Positions 13,401 through 28,400 of a stretch of DNA of 64,000 nt are shown in pieces. Below the pieces are notes generated by a model that ran no database searches, was not told where the DNA came from, and was given only the letters and a program-made list of their open reading frames with translations. The position numbers and the translations under genes were made by a program. The DNA comes from Boesenbergia rotunda. Taxonomy: Eukaryota > Streptophyta > Magnoliopsida > Zingiberales > Zingiberaceae. How positions within the stretch are numbered: the first letter of the stretch is position 1; every line of letters starts with the position of its first letter. The DNA is taken from the NCBI GenBank assembly GCA_024364735.1, contig JAGFNQ010002314.1, positions 151,520 through 215,519 of the forward strand, read 5' to 3'.

Positions 13401-16400
13401 ATTAAAAGAATATTCCTACTTTAGAAAAACCCTAAGTAAACATTTGACAGTACATAAACCTTATCATTGATCCAACATAGTGTCAGAGAACAAGACCAAG
13501 TAAAAGAATGATGTTACTAACCAATGAGAGCAGATACAGTTTTAACAGGAAACAGATGCCATTGTGAATTTATGTATATTGGCTAGGAGCAACAGTGAAG
13601 CAACAATTAATAGCTATTTCAGATTCAAAACAGAGTTAAATAAATGACAGAATAGCCTAGACAATTAAATATATTAATTCTTTCTGAACAGGGATCCTCA
13701 AATTAAATGTTTACAAAGGATAAAAATGTTCCATATGGACCATATCTGAAAGACAAAATAATAATAAATGTTTATTGTAGACATCTGGATTAAATGGATC
13801 AACATACCATCCAGCACTCTCGTATTCCCATTATCTAGTAGATATTAAATTAAATGCACCTATAAAAATATAATTGTCAACAACAAATTATGAACTAGAT
13901 AGCTTTAAATACTTATGTAGATATTTATTAATCATTAAGCTTAAGGAACGTTCAGCAATGTCAAGGCGCGGGGAGGCATGAGTAGCAGATGGGGTCTGTT
14001 GAAGGGTTTCAATAAACTTTATCCATAGAAATTGTAATGCATGTAATTTAATTTGGAAGAATCACGTGTTACTGTGAGGTATCAAAGTTTCGAGTTGTCC
14101 TATAGATTGATTAAGTCCAGAATGATCACCACTTATGGAAATCCTTGGAAGCAAGAAACACATTTGATTTTCCTTTTCCAAATGACTAATCATGATTCAA
14201 ATATTATGTTGATGTTTGAATTGCCATTAAATAGGATTTTGCCAAGGTGTGTAATTCAGAGGTGCAAATGGTGACACATTTTTTCTAGCGACAGCCCAAA
14301 GCTGATTTGAGGAGATTAAATTGTAAATTGGAAAGCTGGAAATATTACATCTAATTTAGAATCTATGACTACCACTTCTTGAAGAGATTGCCATTTGATT
14401 TGGATTAGTGTCATCTGTTGACTGCAGAAGTTTTTAATTTAGAGCTATGACATTATCATCGTACATGTGTGAAAAATACATGTTTATAGTGAATGAGAAT
14501 GGCTATATTGTATGTATTGAAGTGAAATCAAGGGAGGGCACACCAATGATTTTTGAGGAGAGAAAATGAAAGGGAGTTGGTTTTCTAGATATTAATTAAG
14601 GCAAATGTATTGGAATTGCTGGGGTTATGAGTTCAAGTTGCAGAGTCAAGTGATTTATCCATATTTTACATTAGTTTTAAGTTTGGTGTCGACTGATATT
14701 TCATTTGGTGGAATATATCAGATTTGTAGGATCTATTTATCCTCTTCTTCAATCACAGATTCATTATTATTGGTGTAACTATTTCTGAATCTTGTTTGCC
14801 TTATAAATCAAAGAGTTAAAAATACGTGAAGATGTATGTTTGCGGATTTGATTATTGATTTCTTAATCCTTGTATTAATGATTGATGATTAGTGATTTCC
14901 AGTCCAGTGTCCTTTTGGTGGAACAAATAGACAGATAGAATTATTTGTTAACTTTTGGTGGAACATTCTAAATTGTTGAATGAACAATGAGGTTGAAATT
15001 AATACCGAATTCTTGGATAAATTTGTAGCTTGGATAAACTTGGGGCTGCTGTTTCATGAATTCACTAAGATGATTAGATTTGGAGTTAAATTTGATATTT
15101 GTGTTCGATTGTTGATTTGATCTGATCTTACATGTTTTAAAGCAGGCAAATTTGTCTAAAATTCGTGTCTAGTTCCTCTGTTGTACACTTAGTACAGTTA
15201 CATTGTAGTTGTTAATGGTGTCAAAACGAAATGTTCTATGTAGAAATGATATGATGTTATTAAGCACATGCAGTGCACAAGTGGTGTTGCATGTAAAATG
15301 TTGGTTGATAAGGGTGTTGATGAAATGCCAATAAGCTAAAGAAAAAAGAAACTATAGAGGGGCAATTCAAGTTTCGTCCACGGGGAAGATTATGAACATG
15401 TTGTAAACCTGGTCTAGGATTTAGCAATTGAGCTATGTTAGACTTAACCATGTCCAAATGATCGAATCATGGCTAAGTCCATATGTTCGACTTAAATTGA
15501 TTGTTGTAACGCCAAACCTGGCAAAGAACCTCTATTTATCATATTGCCTCTTTTGTTGGTTTGTTCTAATTCCTATTTTCATTCCTCCATTTGACTTACC
15601 GTGCTGTATTGAATATTTTTACTTTGCAGTCATGTGAAGGCGTGGCATGTATCTTGATTAGAATTGTTGTTCATTGGAATCTGATACATTTTAGATATAA
15701 GTTTCACATTAATCATCTGACAACATTATGAATTGAATATTATAATTGGTAAACATGAATGACAGATTAATCTTCTTATACATCTGATTTATGATGTTTG
15801 TTTACCAGTTGATTAATAGCTGTTTCATGCATTTATACTGACATACATGCATGTAGTGGTATCACATGATCTAAAACTTCAGTCCATATTTTCCGGACCC
15901 AGCATTTGATCTATACATAGTGTTAGGACACAACACAAAAAATCTGGGTATGAAATCATGCTTGTATCGCGCATGGGCACCTAGTACCAGCTCAAGGTAG
16001 AGCAGGGAATCCTACTTTTTGATCCTCTGATGCTCATGATTTTAGCATTGCGGCACTGTGGTAGAAGTCAAGTTTAAAGGATCATTCCATGACCAAACTT
16101 TGGTTTATTAAAAGACTTAACCAGTTATAAAATAAAAAATCATTTAACTTTTTAAACATAGACTGATCTAATAAAATAACCTGTTCATCGTCTGATGCTA
16201 GGCCCCATCTTTTTCAGTGTTGTGTTTTAAATAGGTGATGGCATCGCCATGATCAAGGATGTTGGATTCACCAATAATTCAACATCACCTTATTTGGTAT
16301 ATCAGTAAGTATTTAGTAGCAGATTGAGTCTTTGAGAAATTATATACTAGTAAAAAAATATTAGACACGTACACCATAACTTCTAATCACAAGCCTTTTC

Positions 16401-19400
16401 AGTTATTGTGGATTACCATGGCAATTTAAAATCATCACTCAAAATGTAATGCTAAATATAATGAAGTTATGGTGACCTAAATAGAAAATATTTGTTAAGG
16501 ATCACGTGCACCAATCACCAGTTAGCACTTTAAATTCACAGCCAACAACCTGATTTTTACTTCAAATTGCTAAACACAATTTAGAACACATGATCAATCC
16601 ACAGTTCCTTAGACTAGGTAGCATTGAATTAAATAACATGGAATCTAGTACCACAATTTCAATAATAATATAGACAAAATAAAAATTAAGAAAACCAGAA
16701 CGTCTTATCTCCAGAATATTGAATATTGTAAAAGTTAAAATCTGCTACGCGAAGTAATGACACCAAATATTTTAGGTACTAAATGCAGCAAACTTTAGAT
16801 GAGATAAATTTGAATAATATTTTTATGCTACACCAATCACAAGTAAATGAGATTAATATCATATAAAAAAAACCTGAAGAATAGACTCCCGAATGGTTGT
16901 GAATTTAGGATCAGTTTGTTTCCAAGCGGAGCCAGATGACAGAAGTTCTTGTAAAACCTTGGAAAAGAAAAATAAATTAATATATATATATATATATATA
17001 TATGATAAGAATCAAGTTAACCATTGAAATATTCAGAAAGATATATATATTATCACACTTAAACAAGAAAGAGATTCGGGAAAAAGCTTACCAGTTTGGC
17101 ATCGTCAGATTCAGATCTAAGCTTACACAAAGCTGAGCACAAACTTTTTTCCAAGTCATTAAGCATTCCTGTAAAATAAAAAATAATAAATTAAAAAAAA
17201 AACTAAGATACCCATAATTTTGAAGCTTTTCATCTAGTTTTTCCCTAGAAGCTAACATGTTTAAGTGATTATTAAAATTCATATGTTTACATGCATGTGT
17301 GTGTATACTATTAATTTTTCTATTACATTTTACCATTTGTTGACAAACAGAAGGCAAGAAATGTTTAAGAACCTGATTTTGACGTTCCCATTTTCTCCAG
17401 GTTTCTCCAAACAGTTTCAGGTACCAAAGTAATGTCCTCAGCAGGCGAATAAAGACATGCACTTGCTAGAATATGCAATGAAAGCCTTGTCAACTCACCC
17501 GTTTCCACTGAATTGTTTATTTTGCCTACACCTCTAAGAATAGAATCAGTGGCTACAAGAATGGATTGCACTTGCTTTCTCTCTGCAAACGGAAGGAAGG
17601 CTAGTAACAGAACCATTGCATGTGTCCTCAACAACATTGAAGGGTCTGACAGTGCTACCACAGTCACTCTATCCCATGTCTGTGTAACCAAAATGGAAAT
17701 TACAGAATCAGGAATAGTCCCTACCGATTGAGATTGAATCAAACTTTGTTTAACTGAATAAGGAAGTTCAATCAAACTATTAAAGTTGTTCAGGCCAATA
17801 ATTCTTCCAAGATGCTGCAATGCAACAGCTCGTTGTTCTGGTTCTGAATGACCCAGCAATGTGCAGACTAAGTCCACTAATGTAGACTCATTTCCACTAA
17901 GATTATCAATCCCCTTTCAAATAAATATGAAATCCATTTATCACTCTGCAAACGCCATGAAATTTTTGGTGCATGACAACAGAACTTCTTGATCAAAAAG
18001 CATACAGGAGAGACAACAGTGAAAAGCTTATGTTCTTAGGTAACTTGAATAAGAAATCAAGCATGACCAGTGCTACTTGCCAACAATGATTAGCTTGACT
18101 TGATGAGACAGTTTCTACAAGTCCTTCAAGAGCTTTCACCCAGTATTTAGATGAATGGTCATTTAAACTGGTTTGATGTGTGCCGCCATCATCCCCTTCC
18201 CTACTTTTATCATGAATGAAGTAATACAAGAATTTTGACAATAATAAGCATTTGGCTGATGTAAATGTTAGCCTAGTTGCCAACTTATGATGCACTTTCC
18301 AGCTAGCTTCAATAGCTGGAAACAACCCAGAAATTAACTTCTCTAGTAGGTCCGTGAATTCCTCAACTTCATCAGCAGAGAGACTATGGACCACTTCAAC
18401 ACCGGCATCAATGCCAACACTGTCATATGTTTCGGACGACCTGTTTACATCATAATCAGGAAGTTCTAGTGAATCGGTCTCATAATTTAAGGCATTATCA
18501 GTTCTGATTTTTTGACCCCCTTCAGTTGACTGTTTACTATTGGCCCGGTGATGGAAACCAAATGACTTCAGAACTAACGTTACTAAAATGAGACAACTAT
18601 TAATGAATTTCTGAAAAGCACAGATATAATCATAGATAAAAGGTATGGGCTCTGAAGTAGTAAAATCAACCCACAATAACAAGGACTCTATAACTTCTTT
18701 TTTCCTCCTGAACGACAGATCAGGGAACAGATGACCTAAAATGATAATCATCAAAGGTCCATGAATGTTCTTCTCTTCAGTAAGCCCATTCGATCCCTTT
18801 CTGCACTTAATATCGTTAAACAGCTCTTCAAAGTTTGACAACTCAAAGTCCTCTTCGAGTGATGCTTCAGACAAGTGCTTCTCATTGATGCAAATTATCC
18901 GCAGAAAGTAGGAAATTAGTGGACCCAATAGAGAGAGAACAGAGTCAAGAAAAGCAACATCGCAATATGGGGCTCTACAAAATGACATCAATATATGAGC
19001 TACCCTGGGCATTTCATGTGTTAATGCCTCCATGTGTTCAACAATAATTGATTCAAGCACATAAAGAAGAACTGCTTTAGCATTTCTAGCAGCAAAACCT
19101 TTCAAAGAGTTAGCATCTTTTGCAACACAAAGATGGCCTTTTAATGTTTTGAGATATGGCCACAAACACAAATCAGCAAACCAGCAGAGTAAATCAGGCA
19201 CAACACTGGAAGGAAGAGATTTGAGTTGCCACCCAACAGCTTGCAAAATAATCTCCCCGAACTCACTAAACTGACTTCTCATGTTCGGAAAGAACATATG
19301 CAGCTGAGGAAAAAGTACTTGGAAGGATAGTTGAGCATCTAACTGATTAGACGTTTCTAAATCTTTATCAAGTTGCAAGTGTATTTTGGTGTCCGATGGA

Positions 19401-22400
19401 TGTAATAGTGTTGTATCAGCTTTCCTGTTCTGTAAATTTTCAGTAAGTGCCAGCTCATCGGCAAAAATTGACAATAACGATGAAATTTCTGAAAGATCAG
19501 AGACAAGAGACAGCTGTTCCTTCAAGCAATGCTTTGCATTTCGAGAAACCCCAAGCCATCCTAGAAATCTGGCAAGGGGGAATGTAGAACTTGCAAATCT
19601 AGATATTTTCTGAGTCCATGAGAAAGGTGGGACTAAACTTCTGTACATAAAACCACTATGTACTCCACAAATGTGATCCATCTCTCCATTGCCAGAAGAT
19701 GCTATCACCAATTTTTGAAGAAGAGTCCAACGCCTTTGCAATCTGTGCAACTTTTCTGTTTCGGTCACTCTGTTCCCGGTGTTCACTTGCCTGTACAAAG
19801 ATGTAACTTCTAGATTAAGTTTTTCAGCTGAGTGGAGTATGATGTCAATTACAACCTCAGGAGGACAAGATAACTCAGTTGCAGAATGAAGTAGAAAGAG
19901 GAGACTATGTAGAAGGGTTTCATGTGATGATTGTTGCTCCCTTCTCAATTGTCCAACTATAAAACAACAAAGTATTGTCTGATTCTGTCTAACAAATGTT
20001 ACTGCATCAACTGATTCACTGTCCAATGCTGATATTTGCACAACCTGCTCATTATCTTGAGGATCATCTGACTGAGGTTGAGAAAGTGACACATTATTCA
20101 AAAATTCAATATTAAGTTTAGCAGCACGGAGTAAAATTTGTAGAACAGTTAAGTCCCTTTTCCTTTCAAGATGAGCTATGGTCTCCAGATCTACATTATT
20201 TTTCAGGCCCTTATTTAACTCAATTACTCCACTGTTTTCCTTTAAATTAGATTCAACCATTTTCAACTCATTGACAAGTTTCGAGTTACATCCATAAGAC
20301 ATCATAAAAAATGGATTGACATGACACTCTGCAGCTAAGAGCAATGCATCTATTATAGCTTCATGGCTTTCTGGTGTTCTGTTGTGCTCTGAACACAAGT
20401 CGGATGCCAACCGTTCAAATTCTGAAGCCCAAAATATTGAATCTTGATGATTCACAAGTTGCAGATAATCTGCCTGTGAATAGAAGTAATCAGCAAAAAA
20501 ACCAGTATTCAACTGAAAATTGTTCTTTGATATCTTTTTTGCCCTCATTATTGCTGCAATCAGAATTCAAATTCACATTGTCCTCAGCAAGATAGTTGGA
20601 ATTACTTGTCAGCACAGCTTGTGTCAATTCGATAGGAACAAACAATAAGTCAGCGTCTTCAACAAACACATTCTTTTTTGCAGCAGCTTCATTTACATCA
20701 TTCTTTCCGTTGGCCTCATCAGGATTACTGGAAATGCTAGGAGAAGAAACAGAGAAAGAATCTTGACTAGCAACTTTGGGATTTGAAAATTTGCAAATGT
20801 CAATGTCTAATGGTAATGGAAACTGTGGGACCAGAACAGAAAGAAGCACACTGCAATAGAAAGGGCAAAGAATGTTGTAATGAACTTCAAGAAACAGAAA
20901 ACTGTAATTGACAGGCTGATTTAGTTAGTTTATACCAACAAAAGTACACACCTTGGACCAACTGATCCACATCTCCACTCAGATTCGACTGAAGGGAGAA
21001 TAGCAGGCCTTTGCAAAGCTGTGCGTATAATATTGAGTGCAATGAAACAGTTCTCCTGTTTTGCCAAGTGTGAAGAAGCATCTAACAAAGAAATTGTATT
21101 CCTTTTTCCAGAAATCAAAGGATCGAGGAAAGGTTCTAGCATCTCAAAAAGAAACAGCAGCCTATGTTTATGTTCCTAAACACAGATGCCAGAAGAATCA
21201 TTAATATAACTAGAAACTCAAACTAAAAAGCAGTGCTTGATCTGTGAATCAACCCTTTATCAGAAAGTCAAACCTTATATTTTGCTAGCACATCATCTAC
21301 ATGTCCAGAGATGGCCAACAAGATATACTTCAGAGCAGAGCGAGCACGAGCAATAGATTGGGGAGCATTCTGATAGGGAGATTGAGGATAGAGTCAGACT
21401 AACTATGAAGCATGGCAATAAACTAATCTAATGGAAATAAGCTAAAACAAACAGGATTAGAAATCGTTCATGTGCATGAAGGAAGAATAGAATATTATTT
21501 GTTTCAAAAATTCAGCAGATGGTAGACGATTTGGGGGAAAAGCTGGGAAGTGTCAAAGTGATAGGATAAAGGCAGAGTTTAAACAACACAGATGAAAAAA
21601 TAGATTAAATTTTATGAAGAAGGTAGAGAGCAACCACATAAAAAGGCAGTTAGGTGCAGGACAAATCCACTTGCATGCACAAGATTCCTATAAATTAATC
21701 AGAAAAGTAGTTTATATGTAACACACCTATAAACAAAGTAAAAAATCTAATCTCTCCAAAAGAAGAACCATACACAATTGCCAAACAGTATCGACAGCTT
21801 CCTTCAATAATAATTGAACCAAGAAGTGCTTTTTAGGTCCCCTGGATGACATTCAACAAAGAGATATTATTTATGCCTCAAAAGTTCAAGTGCTAAAAAC
21901 CTTCCTCTATAGTCCAGCAATTAATTTTGTGAAAATGTAACATAAGACATCATAGTGTAGCAGCAACCAATCAGTCATCTCACTCCTCCAAGAAAGCATG
22001 AAGTATGTGCTAGTAGTCATCAGGAGTACAGATTAAGATAATCTGACACTAAGTTTCAACCAAAACTCATTCTGATTTTTTTTCAATAATAAATTTATGC
22101 CTTTTTCCTCAATTTTTGATATTTTTTAAGAAGTAGATTTTTAATTTTAATAATTTAAAAATTAGATATTAAAAAATGCCTAGGTTGGGCTAGGGTTTCA
22201 ACCATTTCATGCCCACACAAGTCCAAGCTAAGCTAGGCAAAGCGCAGCCTATTGACATCTCTATCTACAGTAGGGTCAAAGTCTTGTTTGAGTGTTGGAT
22301 GAGAAGAAGAATCAAATGCACAAGCAGAGAATAGAAATGTGTATCTACTCAAGGATTGGTTAGCTGCATTACTACAAAAAAGAGACTCTTGATATCAAAC

Positions 22401-25400
22401 TTTGAGGAAAGCGGCAACATCATGGTTACAAGTTCATTCGGATTTTATGCCTGAATAAGCATAAGTAGGCAACGTATAGTAAACCAAAAGATTGAATGGG
22501 GACCCAAACAATCAAGAAATTTTTCTTAGCTTGATAATTTTAAATATTTTTTAGTTCTATTTTTAAAGTTTCTTATTTTTACAATTTTTATTTTTCTCTT
22601 GGGCCAGGCTATCTTGGACATGGGTCGGGGATCATTGACACCTTGATTGCCATATCCAAACAAGTAGAAAATTGCCGATAAAAAACAAAAAATGCTGTGG
22701 TACGAAATGAACAGAATGAACTTACCTGAATAACACCCAAGAGGTCCTCTATGAGTTCAATTGCAAGATCAACCTGAAAAAAGGGAGCGGCAGTAGTCAC
22801 ATAACTGAATCGATTCACATAAGATGGAGACTCGTGATGGGGAACTATGACAAAACCTTTGCAGTAATTGTAGGTATCCATGGTGATAAAGGTCCAGAAC
22901 ATAGATCAATAAGCACACAAGCTGCTTTTGCCTAACAATTTGAAAATAAATGACTTGCTTAGGCAAACAGCCAAAATGAGAATGCATATAGCCTATGGCT
23001 TTATTTATAATGCAAATTTGAGAAAAACAAACGAACATGAGATGATAGAAAAGAAGACAGGTATCCCGCACAAGCATGAAGAAGAGGATGAAATACTGAT
23101 GATGATGACATAGTCATTATCTGCAGTAATAATTAGCAGTGAGATATACATAGTTTAGGGAAAAAATAAACCCATATATCATATACCACGAAAATGCAAA
23201 ATTGATGAACCTGAGAAAGAGCGCGATGCACAGAAGGATGTTTCCACTGTGAAAAATTGTCATCAACTTGATCAGGGGAGCTGCTGATTGGAGGGCGAAG
23301 TGCTGTCAGATCAAAGACAATCAAAATAAATCTAATTTAAAGAAAGTACAAATCCAAATGTATGAAAAACATACAAGGACTTCACCTGGAAGCAAAGCTT
23401 GTATTAGTGGTAAAATGGGCCCAAAATTTGAATTACTGTCTGCCAATTTGCAACATAGGAGAGGCTGAATATTTTTCAGAAAAAGGATATAAGCACTTAA
23501 AAATTTAACAGATAAGACAAACTCCTTGCAGAAAGAAATCACTTGGATGAATATAGGGTAAGGCTCCTTTAATTGGGGCAAATAGTTAAACAATACAAAA
23601 AATAGAAAGTTCGTGACACATACTTGTGAAGCACATCCAAATAGGACATGGAGAATGCCTTCTTCTACTGCAGCAACATCCAACACATTCAAGTAAGAAG
23701 CATCCCATTGGTCATCAGGTAATTTAAGTTCTGGCCCAAACAAGGTTGAGTAATCAGTTAGCTCAACATGACTGTTGGTTTCACTCTTGACAATCTCCTC
23801 AGAAACTGAAGATAAAGTCGAGTCATCAACATAGCTTGATTCCCCTGAGAGTTTACTTGTCTCCGTAAGCCTGTGTATTGCCTTTGAGGCCTAAGAAACA
23901 AGAAAGCTAATTTACACGATAGAACACCGACTACCTATGGCGTAAATGTTAAAAGAAAAACAAAAGTATACTTTACGGCAAACAATTCCAAGATAAGAAT
24001 CCTTATAAGCTTTCCTTAACAGGGCTATGACAGAATCAGGTCGAAACACTATAGAGCAAGAAGCAATTTCAGGGAAGGGTGGACTGCGTGATCGCCTGGG
24101 TTGTGCCTGAAAATGTTAAGAGGGTGTATATTTGTAGATCAGTTGCAAGTTACTTTTTTTCATAATATGTAAATAAACAAGTACTTCAATTTTTGTTAAA
24201 AAAATGGCAATTCCAGCAAAGAACTTAAGCCCCCAACAGAACCAAATTTCAGAAGCAGGTAATCTGGCATGATTTGGATCGTTTAAACAACATTTCTGGC
24301 ATATTTGGCATGATGTTAGCAACTTTTGTTAAGGCTATAAATTGGAAGTCCCTGACAAGCTTATTGTAAGATTGTATTTTATTTGCAGGATTTTATCCCC
24401 TTCTTGTGTAGAGAGATGTGGAAAATGAAAGAAATAGGACTCATGAAAAGATGGGAGTTTGTTCAAACGTAGACAATGAATAAGTACCATGATTACTCTC
24501 TCTCGACAACAGTTAAGAACATAGGCCAAGTGATGCAAGTATGCAACACAGAAGCAGATCAAATCTCACACAAAGATCTGATACAAATTTGGTAAGATTT
24601 GATGTAGCAATAGGAATAAAAAATTTCATAGAGAAAAATAACTGATCTCACACATAAAACAACCAACTACCAAAGAGGTCTATCATGAAAAGATGATTAA
24701 CATAGGAAAATTGGGATCAAACAAAGAAATATTCAATCTAAGAACGAAATCTCACAAAAAGAAAACTAAAGATGATTAACAAAAGAGGATTGGTATCATT
24801 TTAAAGGTTCCAAGTCAAATAAAATAAAAAAATAAACTAAAAATATTCTAAGGAAGAAGTAATCCTAAACAGACGGTGAAAATTGCAATGAAAATTACAC
24901 TAAAAATATTTTAATGTAATCATGTAGATTCCCATTAAAGTATTCAATTGAGGCCACTTAAGACTAGAAACACTTACCGTTACATCCAACTCATTCAATC
25001 TACATACGCTGACAGCTTTCATATATAAATATATCTTTGACACAACAGAAATGAGTTACTTCAAATTTATGATGTCAGCAATGAGAGCTTCCACCAAGAT
25101 CATTCATGAGATTGTTGTCCTATGACATTGCAACATCCATTTCTACTGTAAGTTGTGTTAGCATTCCAATAGTCCATATTATTTGGAATAATTGAAAGAA
25201 GTATTCAATCAAATAGCAAGTGTACAGCAACTGATGAAGAAAACACACAAAAAAAAGAACCAGGTCAGGATTGCAGGAAATTTCATTCAATGAGACGAAT
25301 TAAAAATGAATAAATGCACCAACCTCAAAGTTGGACGACACTGTCAAAGTAGATGATGGGTTACTTTTGGATGCATCTAAATCAGACAAACAAAGCAATG

Positions 25401-28400
25401 CAGTTGAAGCATTCCTATAAAGTTCAATGCAAAAGGGATATTAAACAAGAAAAAACACATTGAAGAAACATAAGCGCATTAACTGACGAGTGTGAAAAAA
25501 AAACTGACAGCCATAACAAGCAAGGACCAAATATTACCCGCTACAATTAGTTGAGTATTTGTAATTATTTCTTAAGCAAGTTAAAACATCATGTGCATCT
25601 AAGAAACTTGATCTTCCTAGAAACATCCATAAATCTTACCTAAGCATAATTCAACCTGAGCCTCTAGGATACAATTAGGACAAGTTTGAGGTAACTTGGT
25701 TTAGTTTAACACAATTTTGTTGAAAATACACGTACTTCATCCAATTTTGGAGTTGTCAAACTACTCATATGCATATTTTCATTCTTGAAGTCAAACTTAT
25801 ATTCTTTTTCTTATCATAGTTTTTGGAAAAAGAATAGATATATTGCTAGACCTGATCTAAGAAGCAAATAGTCTTGGTTGGCACCATACTAGTTCATGTG
25901 ATCCATTTACACTTGTTGACCAATCATCCAACCTTCAATAGAATAAAACTATTTATAATAGTATACATGTACGATATAATTATTTGAATTTACACCATGC
26001 ATCATGTTTAACTGGACATGCAAATAGTAGGGATGGAAAAAAAATTCCACAATCCTGCATTATCCCACCCCATCTACAAAGCAGGGAAAGTATGGGTTTA
26101 ATCCTGCATTATCCCACCTGATCTATAAAGCAGGGCAAGTATGGGTAAGAAAATCACAACGTTCTTGCAGGGAATGGTGGAGATAGGATAACCCAATGCT
26201 ACCCTATCCATGTCACCCTGCCTATATGTATAAAATTTCCAATCAATATCTATTTTAGGACATGCAAAAAAGTCTCTCTTTCATAAATTTCTCTACTGAG
26301 ACCCCCTTATTTCTAAAATAAACCCCAATCATTATCTTTGTATGGAACTAAGTTTTGATCAAAACTTGGTTAAGTGCTAAAAGAAGAGGGAAAAGTGATG
26401 CATCTTATGATTATATAGAACCTCTATTGTACCACTCCAATTTATTCTCACATGGTCAGTTATAATAGAAAAATTTTACAAGCTTAGATAAGTTAGTTAT
26501 TATTAGGTTGAGCTCAAGCATTATGGGTTAGTGGTTGAGCCTCACAAGTTACTCGGTTAGTTATTTTATCGAAGCAATGTGTAACAAGTAAATGGGTCAG
26601 GACAAGTCGTGAAAATCAGGTCAGGCCGCCAAAGCGATTCAGCCCAACTCGATTTAGGATGTAGCATGTTGGGCCTAGGGGAGCGACTCAGCCCAACTCG
26701 ATTTAGGATGTAGCGTGTTGGACCTAGGGGAGCAACTCAGCCCATGGACCAAGCCAAGTATGGCCCAATCTTGGGTTGTGTTGAAGCTGACCCAGATAAT
26801 TAAAAATATAAAAAGAATAAAAAGAAAAATAAGAGAAAAATTAAAAAATTAGAAATTTATCTAAAAACTATATTAAAAACATTGAAATTTTCAAATTTTT
26901 TCTCTTTTTAATTTTTTTAATTTTTTTATTTTTTTATCTTTTTTAAAAATGTATGAGCCCGACCCAAATTGGCCAACTGGCCTTGAGTCTCGGGTTAAGC
27001 TAGGCACAACTTCGCGCACCATAAAAAAGGGTCAACCTAGCCCAACCTAGTTGACCCATTTTGACACCTCTAGTCACGACCCATACAAATATTGACCTAA
27101 CTCAACCACTAACCCAACCAGCCTGGTGCATGAAGCTCCCGTCATGTGGGGTCCCAGGAAAAGGCCTATTGTACGCAGCCTTACCCTAGTTTGTAAGAGA
27201 TTGTTTAACCACTAACCCAACCATTGGTGCAAAATCCTTAAGTGCAAATTAATAGTAGCTACCTCATCTAAACTTATAAATTTACTCTATTAGCCCATAG
27301 CTCACTATGTGGAACTAAATTTAGATGTTATAATTTTAACTTTAAAGCTTGATGACCTTGTTAAGTCCAAACTTTGACGTCAAACCAACCCTAATTTGTT
27401 AGCATGTTAGACCTAATGGTAGCTCCACCATCATAGAGGTCGCCCTTTCCAAGGCCTCACCATACCTTAAATTAGGTTGAATCAGATAAAAATTGTGATG
27501 ATCCACTTAGATGAGAGAACCTAGTTTATTAGCTTACTAGGCTCAACCATTGGCCCAAAATGCTTAAGCTCAATTTAATAGTAGCTACTTCTAAGCTTAC
27601 AAATCTCCTCTATTAGCCCACAACTCACCATTTGGGACTCAATTGGGATGTTACAACTTAAGAGTTGTCGTCCCTATCAAGACCTATGCTCTCAGCTAAT
27701 AATTCAAAATCATCCCAAATCGTCAGCATGTGAGGTCCAATGGTAGCTCCACCATCACATACGTAGCCCTTTTCAATGCCACACCATTACTTGGATAAGG
27801 TTCACTTGGATGCCAATAGTTATGCACCTTAGATAAGAGACCTGGCCAATTAACTTGTCAGGCCTAATTACCAATTCAAATGCTCAAACCCAAGTTAATG
27901 ATATCTAAGTTATCAAAGCTTATAAAGTTCCTATATTAGCATGAAAATCACCATGTCAGAGTAAATTGGGGTGCCACAACACAAGTCTTAAGTTGACATC
28001 AATTTGGAAGTCAAAGTACAAATCTCAAGTTGAGATCTAATAATAATAACAAATAAAAAGAAAAAGTGCCTTGTTGGAACTACTGGCCATAGATAATTGA
28101 CAGGTAATACTCGAAGTTTTACCTTTCACTAGAAAGATGGAGAATTGGATAAAATGGACCAGCAAGCATTGCAAAAAAACGTATGCTAGTCTCTGCAGCA
28201 TCAGAGAAATTGGTAAGATCTGTCTGCAAAAGTAACAGAGGAAATAGCCATTACCTTCAAAGACGAAAAGCCTAAGAAAGCATGAACACACACAAAGTAG
28301 AACACCAAGAAAAGAGCCATAACCTCAAGTTGAGGAAGAAAAAACAACAGATGCTTTGCCACGTCTTGAAGCAGCTATCAGCCATATAGAATCACAATTT

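Larger units (their letters stand above)
25415..28122. other. Intron 6 of the large gene (2.7 kb), built largely from repeats
   Basis: This intron holds two short tandem duplications, one plus-oriented and three minus-oriented copies of a ~300-bp repeat, and an Au-type SINE remnant on the minus strand. The flanking exons (25324-25414 and 28123-28223) splice in phase, so the insertions are tolerated. Confidence 0.7.

Noticed and set aside
19386..19613. Plus-strand frames within the large gene's exons (for example 19386 and 20374)
   Set aside because: Antisense to a strongly supported coding exon.
26635..27060. Possible tRNA gene in the repeat-rich intron
   Set aside because: Short tRNA-like words occur but no cloverleaf can be drawn; the only tRNA-derived sequence is the truncated SINE.
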